NCBI GenBank assembly: GCA_002878375.1
Contig: NIRF01000009.1
Coordinates: 23,404 to 87,403 of the forward strand
Length of the DNA: 64,000 bases
Direction of reading: 5' to 3'
Source of the DNA: Dictyoglomus sp. NZ13-RE01
Lineage (GTDB): Bacteria; Dictyoglomota; Dictyoglomia; Dictyoglomales; Dictyoglomaceae
Made by a program: the position numbers and the translations under genes. The number at the start of each line of letters is the position of its first letter. Position 1 is the stretch's first letter. Shown piece after piece: positions 27,232-38,733 of the stretch. Below the pieces are notes generated by a model. That model was not told the origin of the DNA, searched no databases, and worked only from the letters and a program-made list of their open reading frames with translations.

Positions 27232-28623
27232 TTATCCCAAAATATTTAGAAAGATAGGAACCAAATTAGGATCAAATTGTATTCCTGCATATCTTTTCAA
27301 TTCCTCAATAGCCTCCTTTTTTGTTTTTGCCTTTTTATAAGGTCTTCCTCTTATCATTACATCATAAGCATCAGCAATCATAAAAATTCTTGAAACCAAA
27401 GGAATATCTTCTCCTTTAAGTTTTCTTGGGTATCCTTCTCCATTCCACCATTCATGATGGGAAAGGATCTCATCTAATATGATGGATAGTTCATAGCTTG
27501 CTCCTGCAATTCTATATCCTATCTCTGGATGCTTTTTAACAATTTCCCACTCCTCTTCATTTAAAGGACCATTCTTCTTTAATATGGTAGGGGGTAAGGC
27601 TATCTCTCCGATATCATGGAAATGAGAAAGAAGAGATAGTTTTTCCCTCTCTACATCGGAAAGATATAAGTAATCCGCCATTCTTAAACATAGTGTTTCT
27701 ATATTATCCTCATGCTCTTTACTCTCATAGCTATTTTCCCAAAGAAGACTCTTAAGGGATAATAGTACAGACTCTCTAAAGGTTTTTCCCTCAATCAGTT
27801 TATTTCTATACATCCTATCTTCCGCTATCTTAATAATATCTTCTATATTCTCCCTTTCCTCCTCCTTCGTGGCATATCCTAAGGATATACTTAGCTTTAT
27901 TGCATTATTGTTTTCAATACTGTATTTTTCACAATTTCTTTTTATCCTCTCGCATACCTCCTGAGCTGTGAATTTGTCAGTTTTGGGAAGAAGAATGGTA
28001 AATTCGTCCCCTCCCCATCGAGCAATGATATCCTCTTTTCTACACGAATTTCTTAATACATCCGCTATGGCTATAATGAATTTATCTCCCTCTTCATGTC
28101 CAAAGGCATCATTTATGAGCTTTAGACCATTTAAATCTCCCATGATTACTGTAAGGGGAAGATTCCTTTTTGTGTTTAGTCTCCTTAATTCCTCCTCAAA
28201 AAAGTATCTATTGTAAAGTCCTGTAAGAGAATCATGAAAACTTAAATATTTTATTTCTTCCTCCATCTTCTTCTTCTCAGTAATATCCATTGTAAGTTCT
28301 ACTGCGCCTATTATATTTCCATTCTCATCTAATACCGGATATCCCCTTATAAACCATATTCTTCCATTGGGAGTCTTTATTTCTGCCTCTTGGGGCATTT
28401 TTGTATCCATAGCCTTTTTAACAGGACAGTTTTCGCAGATGCTCTCTCTTTTATGCCAAAGATTATAGCATTTTTTATTTATCAATTCTTCCTTGGGTAG
28501 ATTTAGAGAGTCTCCTGCGGACTTATTGGCATAAAGGATATTCATATCCTTGTCGTAGAGGATAACATGCTCTTTTATGGAATCTAAAATAATATCTTTC
28601 AGTATTTCCTCTTTAAATAACAT
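27232..28623 (-). CDS. PAS-GGDEF-HD-GYP bifunctional c-di-GMP protein
   Basis: 463 residues. PAS domain (1-115, with CENCPVKKAM), GGDEF domain with RWGGDEF (204-208) and an RKED inhibitory site five residues before it, then an HD-GYP domain (about 290-463) with HFHDIGEIALPP and HHEWWNGEGYP. The HD-GYP second motif has Asn where most have Asp (HHExxNGxGYP), so hydrolase activity may be altered. No membrane segments, so a cytoplasmic signal is sensed by PAS. First gene of the two-gene operon. Confidence 0.9.
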   Translation of the reverse strand: MLFKEEILKDIILDSIKEHVILYDKDMNILYANKSAGDSLNLPKEELINKKCYNLWHKRESICENCPVKKAMDTKMPQEAEIKTPNGRIWFIRGYPVLDENGNIIGAVELTMDITEKKKMEEEIKYLSFHDSLTGLYNRYFFEEELRRLNTKRNLPLTVIMGDLNGLKLINDAFGHEEGDKFIIAIADVLRNSCRKEDIIARWGGDEFTILLPKTDKFTAQEVCERIKRNCEKYSIENNNAIKLSISLGYATKEEERENIEDIIKIAEDRMYRNKLIEGKTFRESVLLSLKSLLWENSYESKEHEDNIETLCLRMADYLYLSDVEREKLSLLSHFHDIGEIALPPTILKKNGPLNEEEWEIVKKHPEIGYRIAGASYELSIILDEILSHHEWWNGEGYPRKLKGEDIPLVSRIFMIADAYDVMIRGRPYKKAKTKKEAIEELKRYAGIQFDPNLVPIFLNILG

Positions 28624-28645
28624 AAAAGACGTCCTTTTTTCTTTT

Positions 28646-28673
28646 ATTATACAAAAAATTCATTACATGTTAA
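28646..28673 (-). promoter_or_regulatory. Promoter of the c-di-GMP operon
   Basis: Minus strand TTAACA (28668-28673), 16-bp spacer, TATAAT (28646-28651), about 20 bp before the ATG at 28623. Confidence 0.7.
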
Positions 28674-28707
28674 AATATTTTCAAATAGAGGGGAGAGTTT
28701 TGGAAAG

Positions 28708-29142
28708 ATGTATGAGGATTTGGTAAGGCAGATACTGCTTTATTTTTCTGCAAATAAGCCTCCTATAAAGCCTGAGCTTATCTCTTTTGGTCTTGGCATA
28801 GATATCCATTATACTAATCTTCCTGCAGGTTCCGGTCTACTTATCTTATACAATGATAAACAGATTATGTTAGTAGAGGAGAAGGATCCCATGGTAAGAA
28901 AGAGGTTTACTATTGCTCACGAACTGGGGCATTATTTCCTCCATGATGGGGATTCTCTAAGATTTGATAAGAAGAAGGAGAGGGAGGCAAATATTTTTGC
29001 AGGTACCCTTCTTCTCCCCTATTTTATATTGGAAAATTATCTACATCTTTCCATCCCTCAGATTGCTAAGATTTTTTGGGTATCCCAAGATACTGTAAGA
29101 ATAAGATTGGAATATCTTCGCAAAGAGAAAAAAATTTATTGA
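28708..29142 (+). CDS. ImmA/IrrE family metallopeptidase
   Basis: 144 residues. Zinc motif HELGHYFLHD with REANIFAGTLLLP after it, the signature of ImmA/IrrE peptidases that cut repressors or act in stress responses. The C-terminal segment (IPQIAKIFWVSQDTVRIRL) looks like the usual helical tail. No Xre-type repressor partner is adjacent, so its target is unknown. AGGGGAG lies before the ATG. Confidence 0.85.
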   Translation: MYEDLVRQILLYFSANKPPIKPELISFGLGIDIHYTNLPAGSGLLILYNDKQIMLVEEKDPMVRKRFTIAHELGHYFLHDGDSLRFDKKKEREANIFAGTLLLPYFILENYLHLSIPQIAKIFWVSQDTVRIRLEYLRKEKKIY

Positions 29143-29150
29143 AAAAAAAT

Positions 29151-29179
29151 TTGCAATTAATAGGGAAATGGTATATAAT
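29151..29179 (+). promoter_or_regulatory. Promoter of the flavodiiron gene
   Basis: TTGCAA (29151-29156), 17-bp spacer, TATAAT (29174-29179); the ATG at 29226 follows after a leader of about 40 nt with GGGAGG. Confidence 0.75.
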
Positions 29180-29225
29180 TATTGCGAAAATAAGACTAAA
29201 AAAGTATAAATTGGGAGGTTGAAAT

Positions 29226-30404
29226 ATGAAACCAAGAGTTATAAAAGAGAATATATATTATGTGGGGGCGCAGGATTGGAATAGAAGACTTTTTGATTCC
29301 TTAATTCCTTTGCCAGATGGAACAAGCTACAATGCCTATTTAATAGTAGGGAGCGAAAAAACCGCCCTAATTGATACAGTAGATCCATCAAAGAAGGATA
29401 TACTATTCTCCTACTTAGAAGAGATAGATAATATAGATTATATAATTTCGCACCATGCGGAGCAGGACCATTCAGGCTCTATCCCTTATGTGTTGGAGAA
29501 GTATAAAAATGCAAAGGTGGTTACAAATCTAAAAGGAAAAGAGTTACTTAGTTTACACCTTCATATACCAGAGGATAGGTTTATTACGGTGGCAGATGGT
29601 GAAACCTTATCCTTGGGGGATAAAACCCTGAAGTTTATATATACGCCATGGGTACACTGGCCGGAAACAATGGTTAGCTATCTTTTAGAGGATGAGATAC
29701 TCTTTACCTGCGACCTTTTTGGTTCCCACTTGGCAACTTCAGACCTTTATGTAACTGATGAGGGATTAGTTTATGAGTCTGCAAAAAGATATTATGCGGA
29801 GATTATGATGCCTTTTAGGGCTATTATCCAGAAAAATTTGGAGAAGCTAAGCCCATATAAGATTAGTATGATTGCTCCAAGTCATGGACCCATATACCAA
29901 AATCCCAATTTTATAATCTCCGCCTATAATGATTGGGTAAATAATCCCCCTAAAAATATTGTGGTTATACCATATGTATCCATGCATGATAGTACTAAGA
30001 TCATGGTTGATTACCTTACGGAAAGATTGATCGAGAAGGGAATAAAGGTGGAGATTTTTGACCTATCCTCTGCTGATATTGGGAAACTGGCTATATCTTT
30101 AGTGGATGCAGGAAGTATAATTATAGGAACGCCAACGGTTCTTACAGGACCACATCCCCATGTGGTTTTTGCAGTTTATTTGGCAAATGCTCTAAAGCCT
30201 AAAGCAAAATTGGTTTCTATTATTGGATCCTATGGTTGGGGAGGAAAAACTGTAGATATAATAAAAGGAATGATAACAAATCTTGATGCAGAAATCCTTG
30301 ATCCCGTGCTTGTAAAGGGTCTTTCTAAGAAAGAAGATTTAAAACTTTTAGATGAGCTTTCCGAAAAAGTATATAGGAAGCATAAGGAGTTGGGATTAGT
30401 TTAA
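29226..30404 (+). CDS. fprA: Flavodiiron protein (A-type flavoprotein, O2/NO reductase)
   Basis: 392 residues. N-terminal metallo-beta-lactamase-like diiron domain with His77-x-Glu79-x-Asp81-His82 (HHAEQDHSG), then PWVHWPETM, CDLFGSH and SHGP for the other iron ligands. C-terminal flavodoxin-like domain (about 250-392) with SMHDSTKIM phosphate-loop region and GSYGWGGKT. It reduces O2 to water or NO to N2O in anaerobes, protecting against oxygen. No rubredoxin gene is adjacent. Confidence 0.93.
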   Translation: MKPRVIKENIYYVGAQDWNRRLFDSLIPLPDGTSYNAYLIVGSEKTALIDTVDPSKKDILFSYLEEIDNIDYIISHHAEQDHSGSIPYVLEKYKNAKVVTNLKGKELLSLHLHIPEDRFITVADGETLSLGDKTLKFIYTPWVHWPETMVSYLLEDEILFTCDLFGSHLATSDLYVTDEGLVYESAKRYYAEIMMPFRAIIQKNLEKLSPYKISMIAPSHGPIYQNPNFIISAYNDWVNNPPKNIVVIPYVSMHDSTKIMVDYLTERLIEKGIKVEIFDLSSADIGKLAISLVDAGSIIIGTPTVLTGPHPHVVFAVYLANALKPKAKLVSIIGSYGWGGKTVDIIKGMITNLDAEILDPVLVKGLSKKEDLKLLDELSEKVYRKHKELGLV

Positions 30405-30410
30405 TATAGA

Positions 30411-31457
30411 TTAGGAGGGGGGTGATTTCATCTTTTCAATGATGCCTCCACAAAGGACAAAATCTTCAAGGTAACAAACTAAGATTTGTCCTGGAGCTGG
30501 TGCCCATTGAGGCTCCTTAAATTCTACCATTACCTCCTCTTCTGATATAATTTTTAGCTCTGCAGGCTGGGGCTTCATGTTGTAGCGGATCATAGCAAAA
30601 ACATCTATTCTTTTCTTCTTAGGTTTAAAGGATGGGAAATTAACATTTTTTGCATATACTAAATTTGACAAGATTCTTTCTCTTTCAGCCACTATTACTA
30701 ATCCTTCCTCGGGTACTATTTCCTTCACATATACAGGTTTTCCCATAGCTACTTTTAATCCCTTTCTTTGCCCAATGGTAAAAGAAAATACTCCATCATG
30801 TTCTCCTACTATCCTTCCATCTTCCGTTATAATTTTTCCCTTCTTCTCCTTTACATATTTTTTTATAAACTCTCTGTAATCGTTATTGGGAAGAAAGCAT
30901 ATTTCTTGGCTTTCGCTTTTTTCCTCTGTGACCAAATTATTTTCTCTTGCAATTCTTCTTACCTCTTCTTTTGTGTAATCTCCTAAGGGGAAAAGGGATT
31001 TTTCTATCTGTTCCTGGGTTAGATAGGCTAAAAAGTAGGACTGATCTTTTCTTTCATCCTTTGCCCTTTTCAACAAGAACACTTTCCTTTCCTGATCCCA
31101 TTCTTTTTTTACATAGTGACCTGTGGCAAAATATTCTGCGGATATTTCTTTGGCTCTTTTCATCAATAAACCAAATTTTATAAATCTATTACAAAACATA
31201 CAAGGATTAGGAGTATATCCCTTTTCGTAGGACTCTACAAAATATTTAACAATAGTTTCTTCAAACTCTCTTTTTAGGTTAATTACATAGTGAGGAATAT
31301 TGAGAAGATAGGCTACTTTTTTGGCATCATTAATGGAGGTTGAAGAAACGGAAATATTCATGGTTAATCCTATAACTTCGTATCCTTCCTTTAAAAGTAG
31401 TAGGGCTGTTACACTACTATCAACCCCACCACTCATTGCTACAACAACTCTACTCAC
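30411..31457 (-). CDS. mnmA: tRNA-specific 2-thiouridylase MnmA
   Basis: 348 residues. P-loop SGGVDSS at the N-terminus, catalytic cysteines in NPCMFCNRFIKFG and SQEICFLPN, FTIGQRKGL in the central domain. It makes 2-thiouridine at position 34 of Lys, Glu and Gln tRNAs. Its start overlaps the end of the cysteine desulfurase gene by 8 bp, matching its need for persulfide sulfur. Confidence 0.95.
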   Translation of the reverse strand: MSRVVVAMSGGVDSSVTALLLLKEGYEVIGLTMNISVSSTSINDAKKVAYLLNIPHYVINLKREFEETIVKYFVESYEKGYTPNPCMFCNRFIKFGLLMKRAKEISAEYFATGHYVKKEWDQERKVFLLKRAKDERKDQSYFLAYLTQEQIEKSLFPLGDYTKEEVRRIARENNLVTEEKSESQEICFLPNNDYREFIKKYVKEKKGKIITEDGRIVGEHDGVFSFTIGQRKGLKVAMGKPVYVKEIVPEEGLVIVAERERILSNLVYAKNVNFPSFKPKKKRIDVFAMIRYNMKPQPAELKIISEEEVMVEFKEPQWAPAPGQILVCYLEDFVLCGGIIEKMKSPPS

Positions 31458-32628
31458 GCTTTAATGTCCACCCCTGTTTATATGGAGATATGGATCTTAA
31501 CTTTTCTACTGTTTTTTCTAAAACGTCCAAGGTATAGTCTAAGTCTTCTTTTGTAGTCCAAAGTCCCAGGGTAAATCTTAAGGCACCCTGTACAAGCTCT
31601 ATAGGTACTCCTATGGCGGAAAGAACATGGGAGGGCTCTAAGGAACTTGAGCTACATGCAGATCCTGTAGATACCGCAATACCTTCTAAGTCTAAGTTTA
31701 AAAGTAGAGCTTCTCCTTCAACGTATGCAAAACTAAAATTAATATTATTAGGAAGTCTTTTTTCCCTATGACCATTCAGATAAACATCAGTTATTCTCTT
31801 TTCTACCTCACTGATGAAGTAGTCTCTAAGCTCTGTTAATCTTTTCATTTCTTGATCTAATTCTTTTACAGCAAGCTCAATGGCAGTACCAAAACCCACT
31901 ATTCCTGCTACATTCTCTGTTCCTGCTCTTTTTCTGCTTTCCTGCTCTCCCCCATGAATTAAAGAGTATAATTTGCTCCCCTTTCTTATATACAAAGCTC
32001 CTATTCCTTTTGGACCATAAAACTTATGGGCAGAAATTGAAAGGAAATCAATCCCTAAATCATTAACATCTACAGGTATATGACCTACAGTTTGTACAGC
32101 ATCTGTATGGAAGTAAACATTCCTTTCTCTTGCAATTTGGGCAAGCTCTTTAATAGGCTCTATGGTTCCTATCTCATTGTTGGCGTGCATGATGGATATT
32201 AATATAGTGTCCTTCCTGATGGCTTTTTTTAGATCGTCGGGATCTATAAGTCCATATCTATCTACAGGAAGGTATGTAACTTCAAATCCCAATTTCTCTA
32301 AGAAATGGCATGGTTCCAATACAGCATGGTGCTCTATTGGGGTTGTAATAATATGTTTTCCTTTTTCCTGCAGGGCAAAGGCAACCCCTTTTAATACCAT
32401 ATTATTTGCCTCGGTACCACCACTGGTAAATATTATTTCTTCAGGCTTTGCGGAGATAGCTTTTGCTACTTTTTCCCTGGCAGATTCAATAGCATTTCTT
32501 GTTTCTCTTCCAAATCTATGTAAACTTGATGGATTTCCAAAATATTCCTTTAAGTAAGGCTCCATAGCGGACCATACTTCTGGTCTCACAGGTGTTGTGG
32601 CTGCATAATCCAAATATACTTTTCTCAT
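31450..32628 (-). CDS. iscS: Cysteine desulfurase (NifS/IscS)
   Basis: 392 residues. PLP-binding SISAHKFYGPKG, HTDAVQTVGH, and the catalytic loop STGSACSSSSLEPSHVL with the persulfide Cys. It supplies sulfur for tRNA thiolation and Fe-S assembly; co-transcription with mnmA points to the first use. The ATG has GGAGG upstream and the operon has a near-perfect promoter. Confidence 0.95.
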   Translation of the reverse strand: MRKVYLDYAATTPVRPEVWSAMEPYLKEYFGNPSSLHRFGRETRNAIESAREKVAKAISAKPEEIIFTSGGTEANNMVLKGVAFALQEKGKHIITTPIEHHAVLEPCHFLEKLGFEVTYLPVDRYGLIDPDDLKKAIRKDTILISIMHANNEIGTIEPIKELAQIARERNVYFHTDAVQTVGHIPVDVNDLGIDFLSISAHKFYGPKGIGALYIRKGSKLYSLIHGGEQESRKRAGTENVAGIVGFGTAIELAVKELDQEMKRLTELRDYFISEVEKRITDVYLNGHREKRLPNNINFSFAYVEGEALLLNLDLEGIAVSTGSACSSSSLEPSHVLSAIGVPIELVQGALRFTLGLWTTKEDLDYTLDVLEKTVEKLRSISPYKQGWTLKRE

Positions 32629-32664
32629 TATTTACTCCTCCTTTTTTTGACTAATTTAGTATAA

Positions 32665-32693
32665 ATTATATGAAATTGGAAATTAAATGTCAA
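32665..32693 (-). promoter_or_regulatory. Consensus promoter of iscS-mnmA
   Basis: Minus strand TTGACA (32688-32693), 17-bp spacer, TATAAT (32665-32670): both hexamers match consensus exactly. Confidence 0.85.
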
Positions 32694-32729
32694 AAATTTC
32701 TCTTTCATTTTTTCCTTTTCTATGATAAT

Positions 32730-32745
32730 ATTTAGTTAGCTAAAT
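32730..32745. promoter_or_regulatory. MarR operator candidate
   Basis: ATTTAG-TTAG-CTAAAT: perfect 6-bp arms around 4 bp, next to a GATAAT -10-like box and 21 bp before the marR ATG. Position and symmetry fit autoregulation of the marR-exporter operon. Confidence 0.6.
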
Positions 32746-32766
32746 AATTTTTAAGGAAGATTTGGA

Positions 32767-33222
32767 ATGAAAGATCCTTTATATAGCTTATTTAAGGATG
32801 TATTAAGGGAACATTTTATAAGAAGGGAGATGCTCCTTGGAAAAGTAAAACTTTTTCGAGGACAAGCTCCTGTACTCCTTCTACTTTCTGAGAGGGATGG
32901 GATTACTCAGAAGGAGATAGCGTATGAGCTAAAAATAAAACCATCTACTTTGAACCTTATTCTAAGAAGATTAGAGAAAAGAGGATACATAGTTAAAAGA
33001 AGGGATGAAAAGGATAAAAGATTTACAAAGATTTATATTACTGAAGAGGGGAAAAATTTAGTATGTAAGCTAAAGAGCATTTTTGAAACCCTCTCTCAGG
33101 ACTGTTTTGGCATATTAAATGAGGAGGAGAGAAGATTTTTGGAGGAAGTTTTCATTAAAATTAGGGAGAATTTGAGAAGGTTAAATGAGGAAGGAGATGG
33201 AAAGAAATGCGGAAAATTCTAA
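32767..33222 (+). CDS. MarR family transcriptional regulator
   Basis: 151 residues with winged helix: ITQKEIAYELKIKPSTLNLI (HTH) and RRDEKDKRFTKIYITEEG (wing). It overlaps the exporter gene by 16 bp, so it is almost certainly its repressor, responding to a small toxic ligand. The palindrome upstream is the likely operator. Confidence 0.92.
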   Translation: MKDPLYSLFKDVLREHFIRREMLLGKVKLFRGQAPVLLLLSERDGITQKEIAYELKIKPSTLNLILRRLEKRGYIVKRRDEKDKRFTKIYITEEGKNLVCKLKSIFETLSQDCFGILNEEERRFLEEVFIKIRENLRRLNEEGDGKKCGKF

Positions 33223-34934
33223 AGTATTTAAGACCATATCTTCATTTTTTAATTCTTGCCCCACTATTTATGGTAGTAGAGGTTATCTGTGATCTTTATC
33301 AGCCTACCTTTCTTGCAAGAATTGTGGACGAAGGACTACTAAAACATAATCTTCCTTTTATCATAAATACTGGGCTTAAGATGGTAGGAGTTGCCTTGAT
33401 TGGTCTTGTTGGGGGAGTTGGCTGTGGTATCTTTGCAAACTTTGCTTCACAAAATTTTAGTGCGGACTTAAGAAAGGATTTATTTAAAAAGATACAATCC
33501 TTCTCCTTTTCCAATATAGATAAGTTTCATACATCTTCATTAATTACAAGATTAACCAATGATATTACTCAATTGCAAAATGCCGTTACTATGTCTTTAA
33601 CAATAGTTGTTAGAGCTCCTCTTCTTTTTATCGGTGGAATTATAATGGCTGTTTCAATAAATAGGAGTTTGTCCACTATCTTTCTTTTTGTTATTCCCCT
33701 TTTATCCTTTATTTTTATCTTTATTATGAAAAAGAGTTTTCCATTATTTACTGAAATGCAAAAAAGAATAGATGGGTTAAATAGGGTTGTTAGGGAGAAC
33801 TTGGCAGGAATTAGGATTGTAAGGGCATTTATGAGAAGTGATTTTGAAAAGGAAAGATTCAGGAAGGCAAATGAAATGCTAATGAATGCGGTTAAGAGAG
33901 CCATAAGATTAACTGTATATGGTATGCCTCTTTTTATGTTGGTGATGAATTTCAGTATGATTTTTGTTTTGTGGTATGGAGGATTTCAGGTAAAAAGTGG
34001 CACCATGCAGGTAGGAGAGATCATGGCATATATAAATTACATGATGCAGATTATGTTTTCTCTTATGATGATTGGAAACATTTTGATGTTTATATCAAGG
34101 GCATCTGCCTCTGTTGAAAGAATAAATGAGATATTAGATGAGAAAGTTTCCATTGAAAGTAAGGAAAAACCTGTAAAAAAGACCATTGAGAGGGGAGAAG
34201 TTGTTTTTGATCATGTTTATTTTAGTTATAACAGTGATGAGTATGTTTTAAAAGATATTTCTTTTATTGCTAAGCCCTCAGAGATTGTTGCTATTATTGG
34301 AACTACAGGCTCAGGTAAATCTACGTTAGTAAATCTGATACCAAGGTTATACGATGTTTCTTCTGGAAGGGTTTTGATTGATGATGTGGATGTTAGAGAT
34401 TATGATCTGGAGGGACTTAGAAGTTCAATTGCTATGGTGCCTCAAGATACTATTCTTTTTACAGGGACCATTAGGGAGAATATATTATTTGGGAGAGAAG
34501 ATGCAACAGAAGAAGTCATAGAGTCTGCAAAGATTGCCCAAGCCCACAATTTCATCATGAATTTACCACAAGGTTATGATACTGTTATTGGAGAAAGAGG
34601 AGTTACACTATCAGGAGGACAAAAACAAAGGATTGCCATTGCAAGAGCCATCATTAGAAAGCCTAAGATCCTTATTCTTGATGATTGTACCTCTGCAGTA
34701 GATTTTGCTACTGAGCAAAGGATTTTGAGAGGATTAAAGGAAATCATGAAAAATTCTACAACCTTTATTATTGCACAAAGAATAAGTACTGTTATGAATG
34801 CGGATAAGATTATTGTGATGGATAGGGGAAGAATATCAGGAATAGGAAAGCATGAAGAACTCTTGAAGAGTAACAAGGTATATCAGGAGATCTTTAAGTC
34901 GCAGCTTGGTGAGGAGGGAATAGAGTATGCGTGA
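33207..34934 (+). CDS. Heterodimeric ABC exporter subunit, degenerate-site half (TM287-like)
   Basis: 575 residues: six-helix membrane domain then ATPase with [17 protein letters not shown]. Walker B is [12 protein letters not shown], with Asp in place of the catalytic Glu, and the switch His is Gln (IIAQR). These changes mark the non-catalytic site of heterodimeric exporters such as TM287/288 of Thermotoga maritima. Overlaps its partner by 8 bp. Probable multidrug or lipid export. Confidence 0.92.
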   Translation: MRKILKYLRPYLHFLILAPLFMVVEVICDLYQPTFLARIVDEGLLKHNLPFIINTGLKMVGVALIGLVGGVGCGIFANFASQNFSADLRKDLFKKIQSFSFSNIDKFHTSSLITRLTNDITQLQNAVTMSLTIVVRAPLLFIGGIIMAVSINRSLSTIFLFVIPLLSFIFIFIMKKSFPLFTEMQKRIDGLNRVVRENLAGIRIVRAFMRSDFEKERFRKANEMLMNAVKRAIRLTVYGMPLFMLVMNFSMIFVLWYGGFQVKSGTMQVGEIMAYINYMMQIMFSLMMIGNILMFISRASASVERINEILDEKVSIESKEKPVKKTIERGEVVFDHVYFSYNSDEYVLKDISFIAKPSEIVAIIGTTGSGKSTLVNLIPRLYDVSSGRVLIDDVDVRDYDLEGLRSSIAMVPQDTILFTGTIRENILFGREDATEEVIESAKIAQAHNFIMNLPQGYDTVIGERGVTLSGGQKQRIAIARAIIRKPKILILDDCTSAVDFATEQRILRGLKEIMKNSTTFIIAQRISTVMNADKIIVMDRGRISGIGKHEELLKSNKVYQEIFKSQLGEEGIEYA

Positions 34935-36750
34935 TCAGAGAAGGATGGGACCAGGACCCATATTTAGAGGACCAGGTGGAAGACCACCTTTAAGGAGTTA
35001 TACGGATGTTAAGGTAAAGGATCCATGGGGAACCCTTAGAAAATTAATTGGTTACTTAGGTATATTTAAGGTTAGATTACTTATTGCTTTTCTTTTAGTA
35101 TTGATTTCTTCCTTGCTGGGAATTTTAGGACCATTCCTAATTGGAAAAGCAATTGATAATTATATAGTGCCAAAGAGGTTTGAGGGATTTTTTAACTTTT
35201 TATTATTTCTTGGAGGAATATATGTTTTAGGGGCAGTTTTGGCTTGGATTCAGGGGTATTTAATGCTGGATACTACACAAAGGCTTGTTTTTAAAATGAG
35301 AGAGGATTTATTTAATAAGATTCATGCACTTCCCTTGAAATATTTTGATCTGAGACCCTATGGAGATATTATGAGTAGGTTTACCAATGATATAGATAAT
35401 ATTGGTTTTGTACTGGGAAATAGCATTATCCAGATGTTTTCAGGGATTATAACCTTAGCAGGAATCTTTATTATGATGTTAAGGGTAAATGTAACCCTTA
35501 CTTTTATAAGTATGATTACTATTCCTCTTACTATTTTTGTAACAGAGTTTATTTCACGAAGGACAAGAAATTTATTTTATGCTAATCAATCGATATTAGG
35601 TAAATTGAATAGCATAATTGAAGAGGATGTTTCAGGACTTAAGATTATAAAAATATTCAATAGGGAGAAGAAAGAGTATGAAAAATTCTCTGTAGTAAAT
35701 GAGGAGCTGAGAAGGGTAGGAGTATGGGCACAGATTTATTCACGTATTATTGGTCCTATTATGAACCTTCTTAATAACCTAAGCTTTGCTATTATTGCAG
35801 GATTTGGCGGTTGGTTTGCCTTCAGGGGACTCATATCCATTGGAACTATCTCTGTATTTTTAAGTTACTCAAGACAATTTACAAGACCAATAAATGAACT
35901 TGCCAACCAATTTAATATGATACAGTCCGCCATTGCAAGTGCAGAGAGAATCTTTGAGGTTATGGCGGAAGAGGAAGAGAAAGAGGATGATAAAAACTTA
36001 ATAGAGTTAAAAGAGGTAAAAGGAGAGGTAGAATTTAGAAATGTTTATTTCTCCTACAAGCCAGGTGTACCAGTGCTAAAAAATATTAATTTTAGGGCTC
36101 TTCCTGGTCAAAAAATAGCCATCGTAGGTCCAACAGGAGCTGGAAAGACAACTATAGCAAGCTTAATTGCACGTTTTTATGATGTAGATGAGGGAAGTAT
36201 ATTATTAGATGGAATAGATATTAGAAAGATAGAGAAGAGTAGTTTAAGGGCTAATTTGGGTATTGTTTTACAAGATACTTATCTTTTTTCAGAAACAGTA
36301 ATGGAAAATATTAGATATGGAAGACTTTCTGCTACTGATGAGGAAGTAAAAGAAGCTGCAAGGCTTGCACATGCAGAGGAGTTTATCTTGAGCCTGCCAA
36401 AAGGCTATTATACTGTACTTTCTGAAGATGGAGGAAGCCTTAGTCAGGGACAAAGACAGCTCATTGCTATTGCAAGGGCTATTTTGGCGGATCCTAAGAT
36501 ATTAATTTTAGATGAGGCAACCAGCAACGTAGATACTATGACAGAAAGATACATACAATCCGCCATGCTTAGACTAATGGAGGGAAGAACAAGTTTTATT
36601 ATAGCTCATAGGCTAAGCACCATAAAAAATGCAGATCTAATCCTCGTGGTAAACCACGGAGAAATAATTGAGAGGGGTACCCACGAAGAACTATTAAGAA
36701 AGAGGGGCTTTTACTACAATCTTTATATGAGCCAGTTCAGTGAAGTGGAG

Positions 36751-36774
<24 letters not shown>
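34927..36774 (+). CDS. Heterodimeric ABC exporter subunit, canonical half (TM288-like)
   Basis: 615 residues. A Gly/Pro/Arg-rich N-terminal tail ([18 protein letters not shown]) precedes the six-helix domain. The ATPase has [17 protein letters not shown], Walker [13 protein letters not shown] with the catalytic Glu, and IIAHR. Its last 24 bp overlap the 3' end of cysK on the other strand. Confidence 0.92.
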
Positions 36775-37674
<900 letters not shown>

Positions 37675-37747
37675 TCTTTAATCTCCTCCTTTTTTGATAC
37701 GAATTATACCATTTTTGTGTGAAAAATAAAGGGAGTAGGATTATAGT

Positions 37748-37776
37748 TTGAAAAGCTATAAATTTTTTGTTAATAT
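37748..37776 (+). promoter_or_regulatory. Promoter placing transcription start at the ATG of the R-M operon
   Basis: TTGAAA (37748-37753), 17-bp spacer, TAATAT (37771-37776), then six bases (AAAAAC) and the ATG at 37783. No Shine-Dalgarno is present. The mRNA should start at or next to the A of ATG. Confidence 0.65.
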
Positions 37777-37782
37777 AAAAAC

Positions 37783-38733
37783 ATGAAGATAATACGAAGG
37801 AAAGCTACAAAAGAAAATAAATACGTAGAGATGAAAGAGGTAACTCAAGAGGAATATCTTGAGTTTATTAAAGAAAATGACATCATTGTTATTGAAGATG
37901 TTCAGATAAAGCTAAGGAAAACCTGGAATATTAAGAGCTTTTCTCCCCCTGAGGAGTATGAATTAGAAAAAAGTACCGTTTGGAGCTTTCCAGAGAGAGG
38001 AAGCTGGGCTACCCATGTGGGAGATTATAGAGGGAATTGGTCCCCTTACATCCCGAGAAACCTAATATTAAAATATTCTCAAAAGGGAGATTGGATTTTG
38101 GACCAGATGATGGGAAGTGGAACTACTTTGGTAGAGGCAAAGCTTTTGGGAAGAAATGCTATAGGGGTAGATATAAATTTAAGTGCAGTTATGTTGGCAA
38201 GAGACAGACTGAATTTTTCCTACAATCCCCTTTTAGAGGAGTATAAAGAGCCTATTATTAAAACTTACTTTGGAGATGCGAGAAATTTAGATAAAATTGA
38301 AAATGACAGTATAGATCTTATAGCCACTCACCCTCCCTATGCTAATATAATCTCTTATTCAAAAAAGAATAGGCTTGAGAATGATTTATCACAGCTTCCC
38401 CTTGAAGAGTATTTACTTGAAATGAGAAAAGTTGCTGAAGAGGCTTTTAGGGTATTAAAGCCTGGTAAGATATGTGCCATATTAATTGGAGATACAAGGA
38501 AACACAAGCATTATATTCCTCTTGCTTTTAGAGTTATGGAAGTTTTTTTAGATGTTGGTTTTATTTTGAAGGAAGATATTATAAAGGTCCAATGGAATAT
38601 GAAGACTACAAGAGAAAAATGGAGTTTTAGAAATTATGATTTTTACCTAATTTCTCATGAACATATATTTGTATTTAGAAAACCTGAAGATACAAAAGAA
38701 TATAAAAAGTACAAGTTTAGTATTAAATGGTGA
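37783..38733 (+). CDS. DNA methyltransferase of a type II R-M system
   Basis: 316 residues. SAM motif LDQMMGSGTTLVEA (about 105-118), IGVDINLSAVMLAR, then the catalytic motif THPPYANIISYSK with the PPY core, so motif I precedes motif IV, unlike the first R-M pair. It overlaps the endonuclease gene by 7 bp. It lacks a ribosome site and is probably translated from a leaderless mRNA. Target base and site cannot be read from the sequence. Confidence 0.85.
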   Translation: MKIIRRKATKENKYVEMKEVTQEEYLEFIKENDIIVIEDVQIKLRKTWNIKSFSPPEEYELEKSTVWSFPERGSWATHVGDYRGNWSPYIPRNLILKYSQKGDWILDQMMGSGTTLVEAKLLGRNAIGVDINLSAVMLARDRLNFSYNPLLEEYKEPIIKTYFGDARNLDKIENDSIDLIATHPPYANIISYSKKNRLENDLSQLPLEEYLLEMRKVAEEAFRVLKPGKICAILIGDTRKHKHYIPLAFRVMEVFLDVGFILKEDIIKVQWNMKTTREKWSFRNYDFYLISHEHIFVFRKPEDTKEYKKYKFSIKW

